Source of the DNA: Spirosoma endbachense
GTDB taxonomy: Bacteria; Bacteroidota; Bacteroidia; Cytophagales; Spirosomataceae
Length of the DNA stretch: 64,000 bases
Direction of reading: 5' to 3'
NCBI RefSeq assembly: GCF_010233585.1
Contig: NZ_CP045997.1
Coordinates: 6,347,545 to 6,411,544 of the forward strand
Shown here: positions 27,270 through 37,495 of the stretch, one piece after another
How the letters are laid out: each line of letters begins with the position of its first letter
How positions within the stretch are numbered: position 1 is the first letter of the stretch
Made by a program: the position numbers and the translations under genes
The notes under the pieces: model-generated
Database searches by the model: none
The model's input: only the letters and a program-made list of their open reading frames with translations
What the model was told of the DNA's origin: nothing

Positions 27270-27911
27270 TTACCGGAGGTCAACGACTTCAACGCCCGGA
27301 TACTTTGATTTGTCGAAGATGAAATCCGAATCGGCTACATTGGCGTTCGGCGTAAACTTCGTAATAGTGTAGGTAGTTCGCTTGCCGTCTTTATTAATGA
27401 TCAGCCAGTTACGAACTGATTTGTCGGCTTTGTCTACCGAAATCTGAATGGTTGAAATTGGGCTCTTCTGCCGGTTTGGAGTCAGTTCGATGACTTCGAG
27501 GGTACGGCCGTTCTGCTTTTGCTCCTTTAAAAAACGGTAATCGAACCCACGTTTATAGATGGTGTAAATCTGGGTAGGATTAAGTTCGCCAGCAGCGCCA
27601 TCTTCATAATCCTGTACATTCACTTCATTGGATTCTTTGATGTAGGTAGACATCGTTTGCCCGTCGGAGAAAACTTCCTGGCCTCCTAGTTTCAACCGGA
27701 ACTTCGAATTCTTTACGCTTAAGTCACCCTTATAGGATTCATTTGCCCCAGCTCCGACACTGGCATAGGTGAAGGTGGCCTGGTATGATTTCAGGGATTT
27801 ATACTGTTTGCTCATTGCATCCAGAATGCCCTTCGCCCGCTTATCCTTCTGAGCTACTGCGGGTAGTGCCATCACTACTGCCAGCCCCAGCATCCATGCT
27901 ACTTTTTTCAT
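27270..27911 (-). CDS. lolA: LolA-like outer-membrane lipoprotein carrier
   Basis: A 213-residue periplasmic carrier that shuttles lipoproteins from the inner to the outer membrane. The signal peptide (MKKVAWMLGLAVVM, cut near AVAQ) sets the start at ATG 27911. The mature part ILDAMSKQYKSLKSYQATF, GQTMSTYIKESNEV and the late KFTPNANVADSDFIFD follow the LolA half-barrel pattern. It lies 141 bases after ftsK on the same strand, the usual Bacteroidota order. Confidence 0.9.
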   Translation of the reverse strand: MKKVAWMLGLAVVMALPAVAQKDKRAKGILDAMSKQYKSLKSYQATFTYASVGAGANESYKGDLSVKNSKFRLKLGGQEVFSDGQTMSTYIKESNEVNVQDYEDGAAGELNPTQIYTIYKRGFDYRFLKEQKQNGRTLEVIELTPNRQKSPISTIQISVDKADKSVRNWLIINKDGKRTTYTITKFTPNANVADSDFIFDKSKYPGVEVVDLR

Positions 27912-28051
27912 TTTTATGTAGTTACTCTTAAATTCAGGTTGTGAAGACAACTGACCGTACGAGCTATCTTATTGTAATTAGACTAGAAAACAACACGAAA
28001 AGTTTAATTTGATCCATTTAATTAGGAACTGTTAACGTGCTGATTGACTGT

Positions 28052-30652
28052 CTAGTCTCCCTTCAGGCGTTTCAGGATTTCTTCCAGCATTTGCAGATCC
28101 TGAACGAGTACATCGCGGGCTTTGCTGCCCTCAAAAGACCCCACAATTTTGGCCGCTTCTAATTGGTCGATAAGCCGCCCGGCGCGGTTGTAGCCAAGCT
28201 TGAGTTTGCGCTGAATGAGTGACGTACTTCCCTGCTGATGAATAACAATCAGCCGGGCGGCCTCATCAAACATTGGGTCCCGATTGTCGAGATCTACGTC
28301 TTTATCGTCGCTCTGACCTCCATCATCGCCAATAAATTCCGGTAACGCATAAGCCTCATCATAGCCGCGCTGATTACCTACAAAATCGCAGAGATCTTCA
28401 ATTTCGTTGGTATCCACAAATGGACACTGTAAGCGGATAATATCGGAGTTCGACGAAAGCAACATATCTCCCATACCGACTAACTGCTCTGCTCCGCCTG
28501 TATCCAGAATTGTCCGTGAATCGATCTTCGATGTTACTTTAAACGATAGACGGGCCGGGAAGTTCGCTTTGATCAGACCGGTAATAACATTCACCGACGG
28601 ACGTTGCGTAGCCACAACCAGGTGAATCCCGATAGCCCGTGCTAACTGCGCCAGTCGGGCAATGGGTTGCTCCACTTCTTTGCCAGCAGTCATCATCAAA
28701 TCGGCCAGCTCATCGACAATTAAGACAATGTAGGGAAGAAAGCGGTGGCCTTTTTCGGGGTTCAACCGACGTTTTACAAACTTCGCATTGTATTCTTTCA
28801 GATTCCGGCAACCGCCATCTTTTAGCAGGTTGTACCGATTATCCATCTCGATGCACAGCGAATTAAGGGTGTTTACGACCTTTTTCGTATCGGTAATAAT
28901 CGGCTCCTCCGAATCGGGGAGCTTTGCCAGAAAATGCCGTTCGAGCTTATTGAACAACGTCAGTTCGACCTTTTTGGGGTCTACAAGTACCAATTTTAGC
29001 TGCGACGGATGCTTTTTGTAAATCAGCGAGGTGAGCAGCACATTTAATCCCACCGATTTACCCTGACCGGTAGCCCCAGCCATCAGCAAGTGCGGCATTT
29101 TAGCCAGGTCAGCAACGTAAATCTCGTTGGATATGGTCTTGCCCAATACGATCGGTAAATCGAATTTACTGCTCGTAAAAATGTCGCTCGTGATAACCGA
29201 TCGCATCGAGACCATTTCACGATTCTTGTTCGGCACCTCAATACCAATAGTACCCATGCCCGGCATTGGCGCAATGATCCGAATGCCCAGCGCCGACAGG
29301 TTAAGCGCTATGTCGTCTTCAAGGCTTTTGATTTTAGAAATTCGGACGCCTTTGGCCGGAACAATTTCATAAAGCGTGACCGTTGGCCCGATCGATGCCT
29401 GAATGGAGTCGATTTCAATACCAAAATTACGCAGCGTGGTTTCAATGCGTTCTTTATTGGCTGTCAGCTCATCTTCCGAAACCTGCGCCTTGCGTGTGTT
29501 CTGGTATTCGGTAAGCAGGTCATTCGTTGGGTATTGATATTGGGGCAGGTCGAGAGTTGGGTCATAGAGACCATGAGTAGCAACCAGATCATCGTCTTCG
29601 AATGGATCTGGTTCAAAGGTCGGCGCTGGCGTTGCGCCAAGTTCTTCGGGTTCAGATACCGGATCATCAGTGACCGATTCCCGGTTTTTGATCGTCAGGG
29701 TAACGCCCGTCGACTTCGCAATAATTTCAGGCACTGATGCCTCCTGATGATTCACATCACTCAATGGATTACTGGGCGAAGAAATATCGTCTTCAGGAAC
29801 AGGTACTGAGTGCGAAAAATCAATCGGAGCTGTATAATCCGGAACCGTTTCCTCATAGTCCGCTTCGCTCTCTTCATACGATTGTAGCGTATCGTCAGGG
29901 CGTTTAGGCGATTTCGGGCGAACGCTACCGGCCAGGTTAGGCGCGGAAAAACTGGGGAGTTTTATATTTCTGACATCGAAGAAATAAACGACGAACAGAA
30001 ACAAAACAAAGCCAATAAATGCCAGATTCCCCCAGCCAAACAGGCTATAGAGCGCAACATTGAACTCATAGCCAATGCCGCCACACCAGATGCTGTCCGT
30101 TTCAGCAGAATCGGTAACGAGAACAATATAACCCAGTAGCAAACTGCTCCAGACCGACAGAAAAAGCAAACCCGCCGTAGCCCGACTCAGTGGTAATAGT
30201 TCTCGGCGGAGGGTAAGTTTATAGCCCGCCAAAAACATAATGATGGGCAGTGTCAATGCGCCAACGCCGAACCATCGGAACACAAATACATGGGCAACGA
30301 AAGCACCTACCAGACCAACCCAGTTGCGGGTTTCAGGACCTGATTCGGCCAATGGCTGAGAAAACGCCGAGCCAACTACACTCTGATCGGCCTGGCCGGT
30401 AATCAGGTATGATATAAAGGCAACGAATAGGCCAACTGCCAGCAGCATAAGTAAAACGCCTAACGTGAGGGTTGAGCGCTGGTCGCTAAACCAACTATCC
30501 AGCGCGGCTCCCCAGTCAAAAGATGGTCGCGGCTCCCGCAGACGACCTGCCGAGCCGTTGTCGCGGCTTGGTCGGGGCGCGTTCTGTCGGTTGCGATCTG
30601 GAGTAGGCTGACGAACTGTATTCTGTCGTGATGATATCGTAGGTTGTGCCAT
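28052..30652 (-). CDS. ftsK: DNA translocase FtsK/SpoIIIE
   Basis: An 866-residue protein that pumps chromosome ends out of the closing septum. Several membrane helices span residues 55-230. A long acidic, Pro-rich linker runs to about 370. The motor has Walker A GATGQGKS (about 526-533), Walker B LIVDELADLMM, and the ARAIGIHLVVATQRPS sensor. The C-terminal gamma domain (IHQQGSTSLIQRKLKLGYNRA) reads KOPS sites. Length and domain order are normal for Bacteroidota. lolA follows on the same strand, and pyrD lies 121 bases upstream. Confidence 0.96.
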   Translation of the reverse strand: MAQPTISSRQNTVRQPTPDRNRQNAPRPSRDNGSAGRLREPRPSFDWGAALDSWFSDQRSTLTLGVLLMLLAVGLFVAFISYLITGQADQSVVGSAFSQPLAESGPETRNWVGLVGAFVAHVFVFRWFGVGALTLPIIMFLAGYKLTLRRELLPLSRATAGLLFLSVWSSLLLGYIVLVTDSAETDSIWCGGIGYEFNVALYSLFGWGNLAFIGFVLFLFVVYFFDVRNIKLPSFSAPNLAGSVRPKSPKRPDDTLQSYEESEADYEETVPDYTAPIDFSHSVPVPEDDISSPSNPLSDVNHQEASVPEIIAKSTGVTLTIKNRESVTDDPVSEPEELGATPAPTFEPDPFEDDDLVATHGLYDPTLDLPQYQYPTNDLLTEYQNTRKAQVSEDELTANKERIETTLRNFGIEIDSIQASIGPTVTLYEIVPAKGVRISKIKSLEDDIALNLSALGIRIIAPMPGMGTIGIEVPNKNREMVSMRSVITSDIFTSSKFDLPIVLGKTISNEIYVADLAKMPHLLMAGATGQGKSVGLNVLLTSLIYKKHPSQLKLVLVDPKKVELTLFNKLERHFLAKLPDSEEPIITDTKKVVNTLNSLCIEMDNRYNLLKDGGCRNLKEYNAKFVKRRLNPEKGHRFLPYIVLIVDELADLMMTAGKEVEQPIARLAQLARAIGIHLVVATQRPSVNVITGLIKANFPARLSFKVTSKIDSRTILDTGGAEQLVGMGDMLLSSNSDIIRLQCPFVDTNEIEDLCDFVGNQRGYDEAYALPEFIGDDGGQSDDKDVDLDNRDPMFDEAARLIVIHQQGSTSLIQRKLKLGYNRAGRLIDQLEAAKIVGSFEGSKARDVLVQDLQMLEEILKRLKGD

Positions 30653-30773
30653 GCGTTGGGGTAGGGCTGAAGCGGCAGTGGTAAATTTCCCATTTTTTAA
30701 CGAAAAATCGTGTAGAAAAACACATAATTCGGGGAAAACGCGGGAACGGTCCTAAACGGCAAATTTTGACGAA

Positions 30774-31847
30774 TCAAGCAGTTGGCAGAGTCGAAGTAAC
30801 CGTTCCGTTCAGAATTGCCCGATTAATACGCTTAGCCAGGCCCGGTCCTTCATAAATGAAACTTGTATATACCTGAACTAAGCTTGCTCCGGCACTAAGT
30901 TTCTCCTGGGCATCTTCGGCCGAAAAAATTCCCCCAACGCCAATAATCGGAAATGCACCACCCGATTGCTGATGAAGGTATCGAATCACTTCAGTTGACC
31001 GTTCGCGTAATGGTCGTCCGCTAACTCCGCCCGCACCTATCTGCGATACTGTTGCCGCGTTTGTCTGCAAACCATCGCGGCTTATGGTCGTATTGGTGGC
31101 AATAACGCCAGCGATACCTGTTTCGGCTACAATGCTAATAATGTCATCGAGTTGCCCATTGGTTAAATCCGGGGCTATTTTCAGCAGGATCGGTTTAGGG
31201 GAGGGCCGTTGGCGATTTTCGGTTTGTAGCGCTGTCAGCAGGTGGGTTAGCGGTTCTTTTTCCTGAAGGTCGCGCAGACCTGGGGTATTGGGTGAACTAA
31301 CGTTGACAACAAAATAATCGACAGCATCGAACAACTCCCGAAAACTGATCAGGTAATCATTCAGGGCACTTTCGTTCGGAGTATCTTTATTCTTGCCAAT
31401 ATTGCCACCAATAATCACGTTTCGGCCACCCCGATTTTGGGCAAAGTGGCGGAGCCTTCCGCCAGCTGGACCTGCCCCTTTGTTGTTGAATCCCATTCGA
31501 TTGATGAGCCCGCCATCGGCTTTTAGCCGGAATAAGCGTGGACGCGGGTTGCCGGGCTGAGGCCGGGGGGTCACGGTTCCGATTTCGACAAAACCAAATC
31601 CCAGATCGCTCAATTCGCTGACCAGATCGGCATTTTTATCGAATCCTGCGGCCATACCTACCGGATTTGGAAAGGTAAGACCGAAGACCGTGCGGTGTAA
31701 ACGCTGATCGTCGAGCACATATAGCTTACGGCAAATTGCCGATACACCTGGAATAGCCAGGGTAAACTTAAGCAGCGTCGTTACGGTATGGTGAATCGTT
31801 TCCGCATCAAAACGGAATAACAAAGGCAGAATGATGCGCTTATACAT
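30774..31847 (-). CDS. pyrD: Dihydroorotate dehydrogenase (quinone), class 2
   Basis: A 357-residue flavoenzyme of pyrimidine synthesis that passes electrons to the quinone pool. The N-terminal membrane-associating helix (residues 1-40) and [24 protein letters not shown] and [15 protein letters not shown] (catalytic-type Ser184 or Ser185) mark class 2 rather than the soluble class 1. A TAnnTTTG element ends six bases before ATG, so the mRNA may be leaderless. cysM lies upstream on the same strand with 51 bases between. Confidence 0.96.
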   Translation of the reverse strand: MYKRIILPLLFRFDAETIHHTVTTLLKFTLAIPGVSAICRKLYVLDDQRLHRTVFGLTFPNPVGMAAGFDKNADLVSELSDLGFGFVEIGTVTPRPQPGNPRPRLFRLKADGGLINRMGFNNKGAGPAGGRLRHFAQNRGGRNVIIGGNIGKNKDTPNESALNDYLISFRELFDAVDYFVVNVSSPNTPGLRDLQEKEPLTHLLTALQTENRQRPSPKPILLKIAPDLTNGQLDDIISIVAETGIAGVIATNTTISRDGLQTNAATVSQIGAGGVSGRPLRERSTEVIRYLHQQSGGAFPIIGVGGIFSAEDAQEKLSAGASLVQVYTSFIYEGPGLAKRINRAILNGTVTSTLPTA

Positions 31848-31852
31848 GGCTG

Positions 31853-31860
31853 CAAAGGTA
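31853..31860 (-). promoter_or_regulatory. -7 element TACCTTTG touching the pyrD start
   Basis: Read on the minus strand this is TACCTTTG, an exact TAnnTTTG match that ends five bases before the ATG at 31847. A start point at the usual distance would fall at or beside the start codon, which implies a leaderless mRNA. Confidence 0.55.
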
Positions 31861-31898
31861 CTGTCTCTGCACTATAAGGCCACTAAACCCGGATAAGT

Positions 31899-32771
31899 TT
31901 AGCCAAATAAGTCTGATGAAAGATAGCGGTCACCCCGATCGCAGATGATACAGACAATAACTCCTGACTCCAGTTCCTGAGCCAGTTCCAACGCAGCCCA
32001 TACGGCCCCGCCACTGCTCATGCCCGCGAAAACACCCTCAACATTAGCCAGTTTTCGGGTTTGCTGCGTAGCGTCGTCAGCCGAAACCTCAATGACACGA
32101 TCGACCCGTTGTGGCTCAAAAATCTTCGGTAAATATTCAACCGGCCATTTCCGGATACCCGGTATCGACGACCCGTCGGTTGGCTGGCAGCCAACAATCT
32201 GTATAGACGAATTTTTCTCTTTCAGGTAGCGTGAGGTGCCCATAATAGTACCTGTAGTACCCATCGATGAGACAAAATGCGTAATCTGGCCATCGGTATC
32301 ACGCCATATTTCCGGACCCGTTGTGCGGTAGTGGGCTAAGTAATTGTCGGGGTTTGCAAACTGGTTGAGCATCAGGTAACCACCTTTCTGTACCTGTTCT
32401 TCGGCAAAGTCCCTGGCCCCTTCAATGGTTTCCGTTAAAATAACCTTCGCACCGAATGCTTCCATGGTTAAGACGCGCTCACGGGTAGAATTTGAAGGCA
32501 TCACCAGCTCAATGTCTATGTTGTAAAGTCGGGCAATCATGGCCAGAGCAATACCTGTGTTGCCACTGGTTGCTTCAATTAACTTCATGCCCGGCTTTAA
32601 ATCTCCCCGCGATAAAGCACCCTGTATCATGCTAACGGCGGCCCTATCTTTTACGCTTCCGCCAGGGTTGTTGCCTTCAAGTTTGCCATACAATCGAACA
32701 TTGGGGTTGGGGTTCAGGCGATTCAATTCTATCAACGGCGTATTGCCGACTAAATCAAGCAGGGTTGCCAT
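31899..32771 (-). CDS. cysM: Cysteine synthase B (CysM-like)
   Basis: A 290-residue PLP-dependent enzyme that makes cysteine from O-acetylserine and sulfide or thiosulfate. PLP-lysine is Lys41 in NNPGGSVKDRA, the phosphate loop is SSMGTTGTIMG, and the substrate loop is EATSGNTGIA. The C-terminus CDRGDRYLSSDLFG is the CysM type. I used ATG 32771 (MATLLDLVGNTPLIE), as in the family, over the 13-codon longer frame. It lies immediately upstream of pyrD with no clear shared pathway. Confidence 0.95.
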   Translation of the reverse strand: MATLLDLVGNTPLIELNRLNPNPNVRLYGKLEGNNPGGSVKDRAAVSMIQGALSRGDLKPGMKLIEATSGNTGIALAMIARLYNIDIELVMPSNSTRERVLTMEAFGAKVILTETIEGARDFAEEQVQKGGYLMLNQFANPDNYLAHYRTTGPEIWRDTDGQITHFVSSMGTTGTIMGTSRYLKEKNSSIQIVGCQPTDGSSIPGIRKWPVEYLPKIFEPQRVDRVIEVSADDATQQTRKLANVEGVFAGMSSGGAVWAALELAQELESGVIVCIICDRGDRYLSSDLFG

Positions 32772-33031
32772 GCCAATAAATCTGTGGTAATGTTGTCGTT
32801 TTAAGGACAAATGAACTTAATAAGTTCGCAGTGCGATTTTTTCAGTCAGGAAAAGTGATATTCTTTAACGTAAATCAACAGGATAATTTTTTCGAAACGT
32901 TTTTTTTTAATCACGTAATGAATTGATACTTAAAAATTTGTAAACTTGCTAGAGGTTAATCTATGCTATGTAGCTGAGTCTGCATTACTGGTTTAACTGT
33001 ATCCTTATTCACACCTTTAAATATATCGATT

Positions 33032-33499
33032 ATGAGAGTAGCTTTGATACAAAAGCCACTATCCCGCGCTTATGTCGAGCAAATTGCCCTGCAATTCGAC
33101 ATGCCCGACCTCACTCTCCCATTCTGGGGTTACCGTAAAAAAATGCCGATGCACCAAATTGTTCGGCTTGAGGGTGAAGGAAATTATACCCTGTTTCATT
33201 TTTCTGATGGTAGCCAGTTGATGGTTTCGTTAACACTCAAAAAAATGGAAGAGCGTCTGTCGTCAAAAGTTTTTGTTCGCCCTCACAAGAAGAACATCAT
33301 TAACCTGCTCTATCTGGAGGGTATTTACCCGGATGTGCTTCAGCCGGGCCGACCGCAACTGAGCGCCTGTCTGGTAAATGGTGATCGGGTTGAAGTATCA
33401 CGCCGTAAAGCGAGCCGGTTTATCAAGCAGGTAAAAGGATTTCAGGAAGAGGTGTTATTGCTGAATGTTAAACCAAAAGAGGCCGTTTTGGTCGCCTGA
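33032..33499 (+). CDS. Solo LytTR DNA-binding protein
   Basis: A 155-residue protein with one LytTR domain (IVRLEGEGNYTLFHFSDG, RPHKKNIINLLYL, GDRVEVSRRKASRF) and no receiver domain. The first 45 residues (LPFWGYRKKMP) are not a known sensor. Such stand-alone LytTR proteins are common in Cytophagales and probably bind direct repeats upstream of targets, possibly without phosphorylation. No kinase gene adjoins it; the nearest LytS-type kinases begin at 36446. A 20-bp terminator follows. Confidence 0.9.
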   Translation: MRVALIQKPLSRAYVEQIALQFDMPDLTLPFWGYRKKMPMHQIVRLEGEGNYTLFHFSDGSQLMVSLTLKKMEERLSSKVFVRPHKKNIINLLYLEGIYPDVLQPGRPQLSACLVNGDRVEVSRRKASRFIKQVKGFQEEVLLLNVKPKEAVLVA

Positions 33500-33516
33500 T
33501 TGGTAACATCGTCAAC

Positions 33517-33571
33517 GCACAGAAAGAGAAAGGCCCTGGCCAATACTGTCGGGGCCTTTCTCTTTCTGTGC
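33517..33571 (+). terminator. 20-bp terminator after the LytTR gene
   Basis: A perfect 20-bp stem (33517-33536 with 33552-33571, 15-base loop) rich in GA/TC runs. Strong hairpin but the T run lies inside the stem; it separates the LytTR gene from the convergent fadD. Confidence 0.8.
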
Positions 33572-33632
33572 AGGTTAACTGTAACTCTTATACGAAGTCC
33601 AGTTTTAGGGGCTTCGTGAAAGTTGACCGTGA

Positions 33633-35336
33633 TTATTTCTTCTGTTTAGCCAGTTCTTCATCCCGTAAAGGTCGCCGAAGAATCTTGCCTACATTCGATT
33701 TGGGCAATTCCGTCCGGAATTCAATCTGTTTTGGAATTTTGTAAGGCGTCAGATTTTCGCGGCAGAAAGCTTTAACAGCATCAGCGGTTAAAGCCGGATC
33801 TTTTTTGACTACAAAAATCTTGACGATTTCGGTCGATTTTTCATCCGGAACACCAATGCAGGCAACCTCAAGGACGCCGGGGCACTGAGCAACCACATCT
33901 TCAATTTCATTGGGATAAACATTGAATCCTGACACCAGAATCATGTCTTTTTTGCGATCGACGATTTTGAAGAATCCATCCTCGTTCATGACGCCAATGT
34001 CGCCCGTTTTGAACCAGTCGCCCATCATGACCTGGGCTGTTTCGTCGGGGCGGTTATAATAGCCGGGAAATACCTGTGGACCGCGGGCAACAATCTCGCC
34101 TGGTTGCCCTACCGGCGCTTCAGTGCCATCTTCGAGAATAATTCTCATCGTCGTGCTTGGCCACGGAATGCCGATCGTACCAACCCGAACCGTACCATCA
34201 ACGGGGTTAGAGGACAGAACGGGCGATGTTTCGGTAAGGCCATATCCTTCGCAGGGTGTGTTGCCCGTCAGTTTGGTCCAGCGCTCAGCTACAGACGTCT
34301 GCAGCGCCATACCGCCTGCCGATGTTACCCTTAAATTGCTAAAATCTACCTCACCGATGCGCGGATGGTTCAGGAGGCCATTGTAAAGTGTATTGACGCC
34401 TGTAAAAGCGGAAACTTTATATTTTTTAAGATCGTCGATAAAGGCATTCAGGTCGCGCGGATTCGTAATGAGCAGATTCATACAACCACTCTTGAGCGCT
34501 GATAAGGCATTGGTTGTCAGGGCATAGACATGATAGAGCGGTAACGCAGCGACAAAAATGCCCTGCCCTTCCGGAATACCTGATGGGGTTATCCATACGT
34601 GTTGGCCCTCTACATTGGCGACCATGTTGCGCTGAGTAAGCATGGCTCCTTTCGAGACGCCCGTCGTACCACCGGTATACTGCACGAAGGCCAGGTCGCT
34701 GCTTTTAATCGCTACAGGTTGAAACGTATGTCGGCTTCCCCGGTTTAAGGCATCATTGAACGAAATGGCGTTTGGTAAGCTATACGAAGGAACAAGTTTT
34801 TTGACGTATTTAACGACAGCGTTGACAATCTGCTTCTTAGGAAAGCCCAGCAAATCGCCAAGTTGAGTGACTACAACATGTTGAATATCGGTCTTGTCGA
34901 GTATTTTCTCCAGATTAGCCGCAAAATTGGCCAGAATTACGATCGCCTTCGCGCCGGAATCTTTAAACTGGTGCTGCATCTCGCGCGGGGTATATAGCGG
35001 ATTCGTATTGACCACCGCCAGGCCAGCTCGTAACGCGCCAAACATGGCAATTGGATATTGCAGAGTGTTCGGCATTTGAATGGCCAGCCGGTCTCCTTTT
35101 TTGAGGCCCAGGTCATTCTGTAAAAAAGAGGCAAACTGCTGAGAAAGGTGGTCCAGTTCGCCATACGTGATTTGCTTACCCATGCAGGCGTAAGCTGGCC
35201 GGTCTTTGAATCGCTGACAACCTTCTTCAATCAGAGCTGCCAGTGACGGATAAGCATCGGGATTTATTTCGTAGGGAACGCCTTTAGGGTAAAAGCGGAG
35301 CCACGGGTATTTCTGATCAGTTGTGGGGGTTTCCAT
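33633..35336 (-). CDS. fadD: Long-chain fatty-acid CoA ligase
   Basis: A 567-residue acyl-adenylating enzyme that activates fatty acids to acyl-CoA. The AMP-binding signature VQYTGGTTGVSKGAML lies near 211, GYGLTETSPV later, then WFKTGDIG and the C-terminal hinge DRKKDMILVSGFNVYP, with LPKSNVGKILRRPL carrying the catalytic lysine. ATG 35336 (METPTTDQ) is preferred; a TTG two codons earlier is possible. A TATTTTTG element stands about 25 bases upstream. No beta-oxidation genes adjoin. Confidence 0.95.
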   Translation of the reverse strand: METPTTDQKYPWLRFYPKGVPYEINPDAYPSLAALIEEGCQRFKDRPAYACMGKQITYGELDHLSQQFASFLQNDLGLKKGDRLAIQMPNTLQYPIAMFGALRAGLAVVNTNPLYTPREMQHQFKDSGAKAIVILANFAANLEKILDKTDIQHVVVTQLGDLLGFPKKQIVNAVVKYVKKLVPSYSLPNAISFNDALNRGSRHTFQPVAIKSSDLAFVQYTGGTTGVSKGAMLTQRNMVANVEGQHVWITPSGIPEGQGIFVAALPLYHVYALTTNALSALKSGCMNLLITNPRDLNAFIDDLKKYKVSAFTGVNTLYNGLLNHPRIGEVDFSNLRVTSAGGMALQTSVAERWTKLTGNTPCEGYGLTETSPVLSSNPVDGTVRVGTIGIPWPSTTMRIILEDGTEAPVGQPGEIVARGPQVFPGYYNRPDETAQVMMGDWFKTGDIGVMNEDGFFKIVDRKKDMILVSGFNVYPNEIEDVVAQCPGVLEVACIGVPDEKSTEIVKIFVVKKDPALTADAVKAFCRENLTPYKIPKQIEFRTELPKSNVGKILRRPLRDEELAKQKK

Positions 35337-35360
35337 GTACAAGGATTGGAGTTTCTATAG

Positions 35361-35368
35361 CAAAAATA
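35361..35368 (-). promoter_or_regulatory. -7 element TATTTTTG for fadD
   Basis: On the minus strand this reads TATTTTTG, an exact TAnnTTTG match, 25 bases before the fadD start at 35336. Confidence 0.5.
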
Positions 35369-35586
35369 AAACAAAATCAGGAAAGGTTTTGTCGCATCGG
35401 GAATTTACGAAAAGGGGATATGTATTAAAATTTACCGCCCATATCCTTAGTAGCCGGTTATGATGAGGGAGCGATCAATCGGGCTATTTGGGGATTCTGT
35501 GGAATGCCTATGCATTACAACTGACTTGTCGAGAGAGTATAAACGTGGGATAACGGCACTTATTTATACGCTAAATATAGACGATT

Positions 35587-36225
35587 ATGAATGATCAATA
35601 CCCAGGTAACAGGCAGGTTTTTGTTGCGGTCGGGGCCGTAATAGGGTGGCTTGCGGTCGGGCTTCAGTTATACCTGATTATTCTGAACCGGGTCATGAGC
35701 ATTCCCCTGACAATCGTTCAGTTCTTTAGCTTTTTTACCATCCTCACCAATATATTGGTTGCGCTGTGTTTTACTTTCCTATGGCTAAGACCCCAATCGG
35801 ATCGGGGTAATTTTTTTGCCAGCCCGCAAACCTCAACCGCCATTGCCGTTTATATTGTTATTGTCGGGCTAGTGTACAATTTAATACTTCGTCATCTCTG
35901 GGCCCCACAAGGTTTGCAGCGCGTTGTCGATGAAGCGCTTCATTCGGTGATGCCCGTTTACTTTGCATTGTACTGGTTCATTTTTGTTCCCAAGAAAAAA
36001 CTAGCCTGGGCCAATGTTCCTGTATGGTTACTTTACCCGCTTGGTTATATCGTCTATATTTTAATTCGCGGAGAGTTTTCGGGTTTGTATCCATACCCAT
36101 TTATTGACGTAAGTAAATTAGGATATGCCCAGGTAATGCAGAATAGTGTCTTTTTAACGTTTGCTTTTCTAGTTATTTCCCTGCTATTCGTTGGGTTAGG
36201 AAAGGTTCTTAGCCGAAATATATAA
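35587..36225 (+). CDS. Pr6Pr family membrane protein
   Basis: A 212-residue protein with six predicted membrane helices (first about 11-33). Short conserved loops are FSFFTILTNILVAL in helix 2, the acidic VDEALHSVMPVYF loop at the fourth helix, and YPLGYIVYILIRGEFSGLYPYPFID. These are the hallmarks of the Pr6Pr (FAR-17a/AIG1-like) family, whose bacterial role is unknown; eukaryotic relatives hydrolyse fatty-acid esters of hydroxy fatty acids, but that cannot be assumed here. It precedes the two kinase genes with a 220-base gap. Confidence 0.85.
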   Translation: MNDQYPGNRQVFVAVGAVIGWLAVGLQLYLIILNRVMSIPLTIVQFFSFFTILTNILVALCFTFLWLRPQSDRGNFFASPQTSTAIAVYIVIVGLVYNLILRHLWAPQGLQRVVDEALHSVMPVYFALYWFIFVPKKKLAWANVPVWLLYPLGYIVYILIRGEFSGLYPYPFIDVSKLGYAQVMQNSVFLTFAFLVISLLFVGLGKVLSRNI

Positions 36226-36445
36226 GGAATGGGGCGTTTCGACTATTGATCATGAATCTTACCGTCTTTTCTTGGCAATATGCTGACTGTAAACTAAATT
36301 CATCAATGGATGCGGGATATTCTAAAAGTCTGGGACTGCATCATTGTTATTACAGTAACGAAATGCTTCCTGTTGCTGGCGGATAACGTTTATACTGCTA
36401 AAAAACAGCAATCCTTATTGTGCTTCATATAGTCTGAAAGTACCC

Positions 36446-37495
36446 GTGAACGTTCTCAATGACAAGAAAATACGGATTATCGGCCCTTTAGTTTTATTTC
36501 TGGGGGGCACGCTGTTTTTTCGGCTGGACTGGTATCTTGAACTATCAACGGGTATAGTGGTCCGGTCGGATCTGATCGGTCTAACGGCAGGATATATTTG
36601 CTGGAATATTGCTCGCTGGGTAGCCATTCAATTGCAAAAAAAGTACCCAGGATTAGCCAATACCCGCCGGCGGTTACTCTGGATGGTCCTGCTCATGCCG
36701 CTGCTGGTTAATTTTGCCTGGCTGATTCGACAGCTTGCCCATATTGCTTTTAACAACGCTTCCTACATCACGCAAACGTTGCCTAATTATACCTATTCAA
36801 TTGGTATTCAGATATTTTACCATTGCATCTATTTTATCATTTACGAAGGCAGCTACATTTTAGGCGCCTGGCGACAGGCTTACAACTACAACGAACAACT
36901 CAAAAAAAATAAACTGCGTCATCAGCTTGATACGTTAAAAAGCCAGATTAATCCGCATTTTCTGTTCAATAGCCTGAACTCGCTGTCGATGCTGATCTAC
37001 GAAAATCCCCGGCAGGCAGAAACATTCGTGGATGAGATCAGCAGTGTGTATCGTTACTTACTCCGGGCCAATGATCAGGAGCTAACCACGCTGGGGCTCG
37101 AATTGCAGTTTATTAAATCCTATTTTCAGCTCCTCAAAACTCGATATGGTGCGGGTATTGAGCTACACATCGCCGTCGATGAGTGGCAGTTAGAGCGCAG
37201 AATTCCCCCCTTGACACTGCAACTGCTGGTTGAGAATGCCGTCAAACACAATATAATCTTACCCAAACGGCCACTGATAATCGAGATCATCACGAAGGAA
37301 TCGTTATTGGTAGTCCAGAATAATCTACAGCGAAAAAAGTCAGCGGTACCTTCCAACAAGGTGGGATTGGCGAATATTGCCGCCAAATATCGCCTTTTAG
37401 AGCAGCGCGATATCACGATCCACGAAGCTAACGGGCTGTTTGTGGTCACATTGCCATTACTGGCTAACCAATCGGAGGCTAAAGCGACACTATGA
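36446..37495 (+). CDS. LytS-type sensor histidine kinase (first of a tandem pair)
   Basis: A 349-residue membrane kinase. Four or so N-terminal helices (about 10-150) precede the PF06580 kinase domain with the phosphoacceptor His171 in SQINPHFLFNSLNSLS, and an ATPase part (VENAVKHNIILPKRP, VGLANIAAKYRLL) lacking long glycine boxes, as usual for this family. The start is GTG 36446 (NVLNDKKIRIIG). Its end overlaps the next kinase gene by four bases (ATGA), so both are cotranscribed. No response-regulator gene adjoins, unlike typical LytS/LytTR pairs. Confidence 0.92.
   Translation: MNVLNDKKIRIIGPLVLFLGGTLFFRLDWYLELSTGIVVRSDLIGLTAGYICWNIARWVAIQLQKKYPGLANTRRRLLWMVLLMPLLVNFAWLIRQLAHIAFNNASYITQTLPNYTYSIGIQIFYHCIYFIIYEGSYILGAWRQAYNYNEQLKKNKLRHQLDTLKSQINPHFLFNSLNSLSMLIYENPRQAETFVDEISSVYRYLLRANDQELTTLGLELQFIKSYFQLLKTRYGAGIELHIAVDEWQLERRIPPLTLQLLVENAVKHNIILPKRPLIIEIITKESLLVVQNNLQRKKSAVPSNKVGLANIAAKYRLLEQRDITIHEANGLFVVTLPLLANQSEAKATL

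Noticed and set aside
29083..29737. Several frames antisense and out of frame in the ftsK gene
   Set aside because: Shadows of a highly conserved coding sequence.
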